NCBI GenBank assembly: GCA_002470165.1
Contig: DKNF01000009.1
Location: forward strand, 1 to 9,844
Source of the DNA: Betaproteobacteria bacterium UBA7395
GTDB lineage: Bacteria > Pseudomonadota > Gammaproteobacteria > Burkholderiales > Rhodocyclaceae
Length of the DNA: 9,844 bases
Direction of reading: 5' to 3'
The notes beneath the pieces are model-generated. The model ran no database searches, was not told the DNA's origin, and saw only the letters and a list, made by a program, of their open reading frames with translations. Each line of letters begins with the position of its first letter. Within the stretch, counting starts at the first letter, position 1. Shown here in pieces: positions 1 to 5,358 of this stretch. Position numbers and translations under genes: made by a program.

Positions 1-1087
1 TGCCGCCGCCGATCACCGCCACGCGCTTGCCCTTGAACAGCGGACCGTCGCAGTGCGGGCAGAAGCACACGCCCTTGGCCTTGTATTCCTTCTCGCCGGG
101 CACGTTCATCTCGCGCCAGCGGGCGCCGGTCGCCAGGATCACCGATTTCGACTTGAGCGAAGCGCCGTTTTCCAGTTGGATTTCGACCAGACCGCCTTCT
201 TCGGCAGCCGGGATCAGCTTGGCGGCACGCTGCAGGTTCATCACGTCGACCTCGTAGGCCTTGACGTGCTGTTCCAGCGCGGCGACCAGCTTCGGCCCTT
301 CGGTCTCCTTGACCGAAATGAAGTTCTCGATGCCCAGCGTGTCCATCACCTGACCGCCGAAACGCTCGGCCAGCACGCCGGTACGGATGCCTTTACGGGC
401 GGCGTAGATGGCAGCCGAAGCACCAGCCGGCCCGCCACCGACGACGAGCACGTCGAACGCGGCTTTGGCCGCGAGTTCTTCAGCGGCACGGGCAGCGGCG
501 CCGGTGTCGACCTTGGCCAGGATTTCCTCGATCAGCATGCGCCCGGCGCCGAATTCCTCGCCATTCAGGTAGGTCGTCGGCACGGCCATGATCTGGCGGG
601 CCTCGACTTCGCCCTGGAACAGCGCACCGTCGATCATCGTGCTGCTGATGTTCGGGTTGAGCGCGGCCATCAGGTTGATCGCCTGGACGACGTCCGGGCA
701 GTTGTGGCAGGACAGGGAAATATAGGTTTCAAAATCGAACCGGTCGTTCAGGCTCTTGATCTGATCAATGACCGCCTGCTCGACCTTGGGCGGATAGCCG
801 CTGACCTGCAGCAGCGCCAGCACCAGCGAGGTGAATTCGTGGCCCATCGGCAGGCCGGCAAAGCGGATGCGCGGCGTCTGTCCCGGCACGGTGACGCCGA
901 ACGAGGGAATGCGGGCGTGCGCTTCTTCGCGCAGGCTGACCAGCGGCGAGCAATCGAGGATGTCATTGAGCAGCGCGCGCATTTCCTGCGACTTGTCGTC
1001 CTCGCCCAGGGCGGCGACCAGTTCGATCGGGCCTTGCAGGCGCTGCAGGTAAGCCTTGAGTTGTTCCTTGATGGTGCTGTCGAGCAT
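1..1087 (-). CDS. ahpF: Alkyl hydroperoxide reductase subunit F (C-terminus cut by window edge)
   Basis: AhpF is a cytoplasmic FAD flavoprotein that passes electrons from NADH to the peroxiredoxin AhpC, which destroys peroxides. The visible 362 residues read in family order. An N-terminal double-thioredoxin-fold domain (about 1-200) carries the redox pair in CHNCPD (C127/C130). A linker follows, then the FAD-binding GGGPAG (217-222). The thioredoxin-reductase-like CPHC pair is at 343-346, and the start of the NAD(P)H-binding GGG is at the edge. The usual length is about 520 residues, so roughly 160 are missing. The start ATG is preceded by AGGGAGA at 5-base spacing. An extra cysteine, C341, lies two residues before the CPHC pair, where relatives as I recall them have a non-cysteine residue. 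The gene has its own promoter and an OxyR-like array upstream. AhpC is not in the window. The identification is near certain. Confidence 0.97.
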   Translation of the reverse strand, partial: MLDSTIKEQLKAYLQRLQGPIELVAALGEDDKSQEMRALLNDILDCSPLVSLREEAHARIPSFGVTVPGQTPRIRFAGLPMGHEFTSLVLALLQVSGYPPKVEQAVIDQIKSLNDRFDFETYISLSCHNCPDVVQAINLMAALNPNISSTMIDGALFQGEVEARQIMAVPTTYLNGEEFGAGRMLIEEILAKVDTGAAARAAEELAAKAAFDVLVVGGGPAGASAAIYAARKGIRTGVLAERFGGQVMDTLGIENFISVKETEGPKLVAALEQHVKAYEVDVMNLQRAAKLIPAAEEGGLVEIQLENGASLKSKSVILATGARWREMNVPGEKEYKAKGVCFCPHCDGPLFKGKRVAVIGGG

Positions 1088-1133
1088 GGTGTTCTCCCTG
1101 AATCAGTTGGTCTGGCAAATCGGTCAGGAGCCA

Positions 1134-1162
1134 TATTAGGGAGGGCACTCCTATTTATCCAA
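1134..1162 (-). promoter_or_regulatory. Probable sigma70-type promoter of ahpF
   Basis: On the minus strand a TTGGAT hexamer (1162-1157) and a TAATAT hexamer (1139-1134) are separated by exactly 17 bases. Each has four of six matches to the sigma70 consensus (TTGACA, TATAAT). Transcription would start near 1127, giving a leader of about 40 bases before the ahpF ATG at 1087. The region is much more AT-rich than its surroundings. This is inferred from sequence only. Confidence 0.6.
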
Positions 1163-1198
1163 TTGATTGAAACAATCCACTGGATATTTATTGGCTAT
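1162..1198. promoter_or_regulatory. Candidate OxyR (LysR-type) binding array upstream of ahpF
   Basis: Four tetramers follow the OxyR spacing ATAG-N7-CTAT-N7-ATAG-N7-CTAT. They are ATTG (1162), CAAT (1173), ATAT (1184) and CTAT (1195), matching 3, 3, 3 and 4 of 4 bases. Three of the four inner T/A positions of the consensus also match. The first half, ATTG-N7-CAAT, is a perfect inverted repeat of the LysR-family T-N11-A type. The array abuts the ahpF -35 hexamer, the position from which OxyR activates E. coli promoters. OxyR control of ahpF is established in other bacteria; its application here is inference. Confidence 0.5.
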
Positions 1199-1306
1199 TT
1201 TAGGTTGGGTGGCACCACGGGCCAAAACAGGAAAATGCTGTCCGGAACCGGGAACTGTTGGAACGGAAACTGCTTCGAACCTCATATCACAGCACGGGAG
1301 TTGATC

Positions 1307-1507
1307 ATGAACCCCAGACTGACCGAGGAAACGCTGTTCTGGCTACGTTTGGCCGCGTTCGCGCATCTGTCCGAGCAGATACTGTGCACCGGTGCCAGCG
1401 TCGATGACGCCGAGGAATTGTTGTTCGGCTGGCGTCTGCCGGGCGATCTGCCTGCACCGTATGCCTGCCTGACCGGTGGCCTTGCCTACCAGACCGAACA
1501 ACCGTGA
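1307..1507 (+). CDS. Small protein of unknown function (66 residues)
   Basis: This small reading frame on the plus strand lies between ahpF (divergent) and the msr gene (convergent). Its ATG is preceded by GGGAG at about 6-base spacing. It ends with TGA only 5 bases before the msr stop codon. The product is acidic and has no signal peptide or membrane span. It contains two cysteines and a largely helical-looking N-terminal half (TEETLFWLRLAAFAHLSEQI). I do not recognise the family. The same frame stays open far upstream through antisense ahpF, so openness alone is weak evidence. The ribosome binding site, the protein-like composition and the fact that it fills an otherwise empty gap argue for a real gene. 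A weak TTGGAA (1258-1263) could be a -35 element, but no good -10 follows. Confidence 0.55.
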   Translation: MNPRLTEETLFWLRLAAFAHLSEQILCTGASVDDAEELLFGWRLPGDLPAPYACLTGGLAYQTEQP

Positions 1508-1512
1508 ATGCC

Positions 1513-2841
1513 TTAGCTGGCCTTGTCCGGCACGAACTTCAGCACATTGCCGTTGATGCAATAGCGCTTGCCGGTGGGCGGCGGGCCGTCGTCGAAAACA
1601 TGGCCGAGGTGGATGCCGGAACTGGCGCTGCGGACTTCGACCCGGCGCATGCCATGGCTGTCGTCTTCGTGCAGCGTGATCGCGCCCGGCAGCGGATTGA
1701 AGAAACTGGGCCAGCCGCTGCCGCTCTCGTACTTCGCATCACTACGGAACAGCGGCGCACCAGAAAGGGGATCGACGAAGGTACCGGGGCGCTTTTCGTC
1801 GAGATGCGAACCGGTGCCGGGATACTCGGTGCCCTGCTCGAAGGCAATCTTCTGTTGCGCCGGCGTCAGCAGGTGAAAGCCCAGCCATTGCCAGAAACGC
1901 CCGGTATCGCCGTTGTAGCCGGTGTAACGCGAAACCTCCCTGCCCTGCTCGAAGAGCACGATGGTCGGCGTGGCAAACAAGGCCTTGGCCAGCGTCCAGC
2001 CGGCCGGTGCCTGCGGACTCAGGCTGCGGGCGATGGCCACCGGCGATTGCCAGTGGTCGAGGACGTCGGCCTTGAATTTCTGGCAATAGATGCAGTCGGC
2101 GCTTTCAAAGACGATCAACTGGCGCTGCAGGTCGAGCGTGGCGGGATCGAGCGGCGGCACTGCGCTAGCGGCTGACTGCGCGGCCGAAGACGCGCCCGGA
2201 TACTTGACCCCGGTACCGCCCAGGCCGCAGTAGCCGTCCGGATTCTTGACCAGGTAGTCCTGGTGGTATTCCTCGGCGGTGAAGTATTTTTCCAGTGGCG
2301 CGATCTCGGTGGTGATGCGGCCGAGCCCTGCCGCCGTCAGCGCCGTCTGGTAGGTGTCGCGGGTTTTCAGGGCGACGGCTTGCTGGCTGGCGTCGTGCGT
2401 ATAGACGGCGCTGCGGTAGTTGCTGCCGACATCGTTGCCCTGGCGGTCGCCCTGCGTCGGATTGTGACTTTCCCAGAACTGGATCAGCACCGTTTCCAGA
2501 TCGACCTTGGCCGGATCGAAAGTCACCTTGACCACTTCGGCATGGTTGCGCAGGCTGGTTTTGCCCCACTGACGCATGCGTTCGTGTGCCAGCACCGCGT
2601 CGTAGGTGCCCGCGATGTCGCCGTTGGCGTAGCCGCTTTCAACATCGAGCACGCCGGGAATGGCGGCCATGCGTTTTTCGGCGCCCCAGAAACAGCCCAT
2701 ACCGAGGACGATGCTGTCGGTGACCGCGGGCATGGCCGGCCGGCTGGCCTTGGCGGCTGCTTCACCGTCGCCACAGCCGTTGATCAATACACTGCTGGAT
2801 ATCGCCAAGATCAATCCTTGTAATCGCTTGAGGGGTGACAT
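1513..2841 (-). CDS. msrAB: Lipoprotein methionine sulfoxide reductase fusion, MsrA-thioredoxin-MsrB
   Basis: The 442-residue protein reduces both stereoisomers of methionine sulfoxide, most likely in the cell envelope. Residues 1-23 form a lipoprotein signal with basic K5/R6, a hydrophobic stretch and a lipobox-like I-N-G-C23. The MsrA domain (about 40-215) has GCFWG with catalytic C50 and NPDGYC with a likely recycling C205. A thioredoxin-like domain (about 230-325) has C250-I-Y-C253 and the cis-proline signature ATPT (290-293). The MsrB domain (about 326-440) has SGSGWPSF (373-380), HLGHVFDDGP (411-420) and RYCIN with catalytic C428. The resolving cysteine of SGCGWPSF is Ser375, and both zinc-binding CxxC pairs are absent. 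Neisseria PilB has the order Trx-MsrA-MsrB, so the central thioredoxin is a different arrangement. The frame opens 18 codons further upstream, but only this ATG gives a lipoprotein signal, and AAAGG precedes it. The gene lies 122 bases after glpE. Confidence 0.93.
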   Translation of the reverse strand: MSPLKRLQGLILAISSSVLINGCGDGEAAAKASRPAMPAVTDSIVLGMGCFWGAEKRMAAIPGVLDVESGYANGDIAGTYDAVLAHERMRQWGKTSLRNHAEVVKVTFDPAKVDLETVLIQFWESHNPTQGDRQGNDVGSNYRSAVYTHDASQQAVALKTRDTYQTALTAAGLGRITTEIAPLEKYFTAEEYHQDYLVKNPDGYCGLGGTGVKYPGASSAAQSAASAVPPLDPATLDLQRQLIVFESADCIYCQKFKADVLDHWQSPVAIARSLSPQAPAGWTLAKALFATPTIVLFEQGREVSRYTGYNGDTGRFWQWLGFHLLTPAQQKIAFEQGTEYPGTGSHLDEKRPGTFVDPLSGAPLFRSDAKYESGSGWPSFFNPLPGAITLHEDDSHGMRRVEVRSASSGIHLGHVFDDGPPPTGKRYCINGNVLKFVPDKAS

Positions 2842-2963
2842 TGCTTGCCTTTCGCCGGCGCGGGATCGCGGTTGAAACACCGCCGCTCGCCGCAACCGCT
2901 ACCCGGTGGTTGACTGGCGCGATGCGCGGTGGTTCCCCTTTAGTCGGCGACGGGCGCAAGTTC

Positions 2964-3305
2964 TTACACCAATGCTGTCCGGACCGCGCGGGCAGCGGCC
3001 AGCGCTTCATAACCGCCATCGACGCTGAACACACGGGTATGGCGAAAATCGACGAACATCTGCGCGTAAGCCTTGCTGGCATTACCGTGATAGCAATAGA
3101 TCACCACCGGCACGTCCTTGGGCAGACGGCGCGACCAGGGCAACAGGCGATCTTCGGAAAGATGCGCGGCGCCGTCGAGATGGGCGCGTTGATAGCTGGG
3201 CAGATCGCGGACGTCAAAAACGGCAACAGCCGTTTCGTCGCGGATCAGCGCAAGGGCGTCGGCAGCGGACAGGCAGCGAAAGCCGGCGGTTTCAGGCGAG
3301 GACAT
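2964..3305 (-). CDS. glpE: Single-domain rhodanese (GlpE-type thiosulfate sulfurtransferase)
   Basis: The 113-residue cytoplasmic protein is a single rhodanese domain that transfers sulfane sulfur, classically from thiosulfate to cyanide or thioredoxin. The active-site loop is CYHGNASK, with catalytic C71. It closely matches the E. coli GlpE loop CYHGNSSK, and the SVDGGYEA motif (94-101) corresponds to GlpE SIDGGFEA. The strand motif VAVFDVRD (27-34) is also typical. The ATG chosen fits GlpE length. The frame is open further upstream, but that extension is arginine- and serine-rich shadow sequence running into the neighbouring gene. No good Shine-Dalgarno sequence precedes the start. A weak TTGCGT-N17-ACTATC pair would start transcription close to the ATG, so a very short leader is possible. 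C11 is a second cysteine. It is followed by the methionine sulfoxide reductase gene on the same strand. Confidence 0.9.
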   Translation of the reverse strand: MSSPETAGFRCLSAADALALIRDETAVAVFDVRDLPSYQRAHLDGAAHLSEDRLLPWSRRLPKDVPVVIYCYHGNASKAYAQMFVDFRHTRVFSVDGGYEALAAARAVRTALV

Positions 3306-3321
3306 GGCAGGCGGGACGATA

Positions 3322-3342
3322 GTTGGTAACGCCCGGACCAAC
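3322..3342. repeat. Short inverted repeat upstream of glpE
   Basis: GTTGGT (3322-3327) and ACCAAC (3337-3342) form a perfect 6-base inverted repeat with a 9-base spacer. It starts 17 bases upstream of the glpE start codon. It overlaps the possible weak promoter and could be an operator, but arms this short are expected fairly often by chance. Confidence 0.2.
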
Positions 3343-3369
3343 GCAAGAGCGGTGCCAGCGCGGCAAAGG

Positions 3370-3415
3370 CCGCCGGTGCGTGGGGCGGGCGCGCGGTGTC
3401 GCGCCCGGCCGGCGG
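3370..3415. terminator. Nested GC-rich stem-loop between the DUF4198 gene and glpE
   Basis: An outer pair CCGCCGG (3370-3376) and CCGGCGG (3409-3415) encloses an inner perfect 8-base pair, CGGGCGCG (3386-3393) and CGCGCCCG (3400-3407), with a 6-base loop. On the plus strand the structure is followed by TTTT; on the minus strand, in the direction of the genes, there is no U tract. It could end transcription of the uptake operon with Rho, or act as an RNA-stabilising hairpin. A canonical intrinsic terminator for the minus strand is not shown. Confidence 0.35.
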
Positions 3416-3426
3416 TTTTGTCGGAT

Positions 3427-3452
3427 TTGCGACGACTCAACGGGCGTCGCAA
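3427..3452. repeat. Inverted repeat just downstream of the DUF4198 gene
   Basis: TTGCGACG (3427-3434) and CGTCGCAA (3445-3452) form a perfect 8-base inverted repeat with a 10-base loop. It begins 19 bases after the DUF4198 stop codon and can fold in the transcript. It has no U tract. With the nested hairpin next to it, it marks the end of the receptor operon and may protect its 3' end or pause RNA polymerase. Confidence 0.35.
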
Positions 3453-3471
3453 GCCGCTGACGACTTCGGGC

Positions 3472-4206
3472 TCAGTGGGCTGGCGGCTTGAGCAGGAAGG
3501 AGAAGCTCGCTGCGTGCTGCACGATGTCGGCATCCTCGGTCGTCGCCGGCACTTCGTGGGTTGCGTAGATGACGTTGAGCCCCTGGTTCGCCACCTTGAT
3601 CCGGACAATCCCCTTGGCGTCGGTAGGCGCCGTGCGCTGCTCGGGATCGTTGACGAAATCCGGTGCCAGCTTCAGGCCAGCCAGCGGCTTGCCGTCGAGC
3701 AGCACGCGCAGCGTCATCGTCTCGCCTTTCCGGGTCGGCAGGCGCGGATTCACCGGCAGTATCTGCAGGGCTTGCCCGGCCAGCGGCTGGATCGCCTGCG
3801 CGAGATCGCGCACCTGATGGATGGCGTGCTTGTAGTAGCGACCGCTCTTGCGCACATCCGGCGTCTGGCTCTTCGGCGTGTTCTTCCATTTGCCGTCGGC
3901 GCGCTGACTGAAATAACCGTTGTCCAGCGTCGCCCCGAGCAGCGCCGGGTCGCCGTCGGCATCGACGAGCAGCAGGTGGTCGGTCTTGAGCAGGTTCACC
4001 GCGATGGCCTGGCCGTTCTCGTCCACCGCCTGCACGCCGCCGACCCGGTCGAACTTGGGTACGATCGGCCCCTCTTCGGCACCGTCGCCGTACACCAGCG
4101 CCAGTTCGCCGGCGCGTTGGGCAAACCAGATGCCGTGGGCGTGTGCGGATGGCGTCAGAGAGAGCGCAGCGATCAGGATGGCAGCAATATTCAGGATGGT
4201 TTTCAT
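3472..4206 (-). CDS. Exported DUF4198 family protein, putative metal-uptake accessory
   Basis: The 244-residue protein has a clear signal peptide: K2, a hydrophobic core at 4-18, and an A-H-A cleavage site at 21-23. The mature protein would then begin with H24-G-I-W-F. The rest is a beta-rich DUF4198 domain; members of the family are often annotated as nickel-uptake or other metal-transport accessories in the periplasm. An N-terminal histidine at the cleavage site, plus further histidines (H77, H127, H130, H217, H231), would suit metal binding, but this is inference. The ATG at 4206 is chosen because GGGAG precedes it and it starts the signal peptide; the frame opens 21 codons further upstream without a sensible leader. 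It is the last gene of the receptor operon, beginning 13 bases after the acyltransferase-like gene. The metal cannot be told from sequence. Confidence 0.8.
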   Translation of the reverse strand: MKTILNIAAILIAALSLTPSAHAHGIWFAQRAGELALVYGDGAEEGPIVPKFDRVGGVQAVDENGQAIAVNLLKTDHLLLVDADGDPALLGATLDNGYFSQRADGKWKNTPKSQTPDVRKSGRYYKHAIHQVRDLAQAIQPLAGQALQILPVNPRLPTRKGETMTLRVLLDGKPLAGLKLAPDFVNDPEQRTAPTDAKGIVRIKVANQGLNVIYATHEVPATTEDADIVQHAASFSFLLKPPAH

Positions 4207-4219
4207 GGTTTCTCCCGGA

Positions 4220-5356
4220 TCAGAAATAGGAACGCCAGCCACCGGGGTGACGACGTTTGTAGGTAGCAAAGCTGCGGCACGGCAGATAGATGACGAGCAT
4301 GACCAGTACTGCCATCAGCCAGATCTGAGCGACGTGGTCGAAGGCATAGCGCCCGTCCTGGCCGGCGCCGAAGAGGTGACGGCAAAGCAGGTAGAGCCCG
4401 TGCAGCAGGTAAAGGTGAAGAACGTAGAAGAACATCGGCACCCGCCCGAAATCAGACCAGAAACGCGAGCGCGGCCAGCGTTCCAGGGCGGCGAGCAGCA
4501 ACAGTCCGCTACCGACGGTGAGCAGCACGAACAGTAGCGAGGGCGGATACTTGGTCAGGTTGAGCCAGCTCATCGTCTGGCCGAGCAGGCCTTCGGCGGC
4601 TTGCCGCGGGTGGTCGCCGTAGACATTGAGCCAGCGCAGCGACAGGAACAGCAGCAAAGCACCGCCGCCGGAGGCGATCAGCAAGCGCGCGCGCCAGGCC
4701 GACGCCACCGTACGCGCATAGAGCGGCCCGGCGGCATAGCCGAGCAGAATCACCCCGAACCACGGCAGCACCGGGTAGGAGGTCCGTGCCGGCACGCCGA
4801 GGAAATCGATCACTGCTCGATCATGAAGGATCGCCCAGAGCACCTGCCCGGCCTCGCCCGGCGCGACATGAACGGCATCGAGCAGGTGATGGCCGGCGAC
4901 GATGACGATGCCGACGACGAACTGCCAGCCGCGCGGCAGCCAGAGCAGCGCCGCCAGCGCCAGCATGCTCAGGCCGATGGCCCAGATCACCTGCAGGTAG
5001 AGCATTTTCGGCGGGAAGGCAAAAGTCCACGCAAAGTTGATCAGCGTCAGCTCGAGAACGATCAGGAACAGGCCGCGCTTGACCAGGTAGAGGCTGATCG
5101 CCGGCCGCGGGTCGGCGAACTTCTGGCCGTAGCACCAGGCGCCGATCCCGGTCAGAAAAACGAAGATCGGCGCGCACCAGTGGCTGGCCAAGCGGGTGAA
5201 GAACAGCGCCGGATCAACACTGGCCAGGTCCATCGGATCGCCGACCTGCCGGTGCAGGTAGAAGAACTCGCGGACGTGATCGACGAGCATCAGGGCCATC
5301 ACGATACCGCGCAGGGTATCGATGGCGTCGATGCGCTGTGCAGGCAGGCGGGCCAA
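4220..5356 (-). CDS. Multispan membrane protein, DUF1624/heparan-alpha-glucosaminide N-acetyltransferase-like
   Basis: The 378-residue inner-membrane protein has about ten hydrophobic spans, roughly at 14-34, 60-78, 88-108, 117-139, 145-162, 197-216, 222-241, 272-290, 305-327 and 342-360. The N-terminal motif RIDAIDTLRG (8-17), followed by VDHVREFF (25-32), is the signature of the DUF1624/HGSNAT group. Those proteins are thought to move acyl groups from cytoplasmic acyl-CoA to an acceptor across the membrane. H27 in the VDH motif is a plausible catalytic residue by analogy. The C-terminal basic tail ending GGWRSYF is also typical. The substrate is unknown. The start is a TTG placed 2 bases after the receptor stop codon with no strong ribosome binding site, so translation is probably coupled to the receptor. 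An ATG at M20 would remove the conserved motif and is rejected. Confidence 0.82.
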   Translation of the reverse strand: MARLPAQRIDAIDTLRGIVMALMLVDHVREFFYLHRQVGDPMDLASVDPALFFTRLASHWCAPIFVFLTGIGAWCYGQKFADPRPAISLYLVKRGLFLIVLELTLINFAWTFAFPPKMLYLQVIWAIGLSMLALAALLWLPRGWQFVVGIVIVAGHHLLDAVHVAPGEAGQVLWAILHDRAVIDFLGVPARTSYPVLPWFGVILLGYAAGPLYARTVASAWRARLLIASGGGALLLFLSLRWLNVYGDHPRQAAEGLLGQTMSWLNLTKYPPSLLFVLLTVGSGLLLLAALERWPRSRFWSDFGRVPMFFYVLHLYLLHGLYLLCRHLFGAGQDGRYAFDHVAQIWLMAVLVMLVIYLPCRSFATYKRRHPGGWRSYF

Positions 5357-5358
5357 GA

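Noticed and set aside
1250..1275. Repeated GGAAC motifs as a binding array upstream of the small gene
   Set aside because: Three copies of five bases at uneven spacing are too short and irregular to distinguish from chance.
53..1300. Long open frame on the plus strand across ahpF
   Set aside because: It is antisense to a certain ahpF and its translation has shadow-like composition (rich in Q, R, H, D, no domain). Only its last 66 codons, from the ATG at 1307, look like a gene.
1504..2175. Plus-strand open frames opposite the msr fusion gene
   Set aside because: The minus-strand frame is a complete three-domain enzyme; these are shadows without ribosome binding sites.
3306..3608. Longer N-terminus for the rhodanese
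   Set aside because: The extension overlaps the DUF4198 gene and reads as arginine/serine/threonine-rich shadow; the 113-residue form matches GlpE length.
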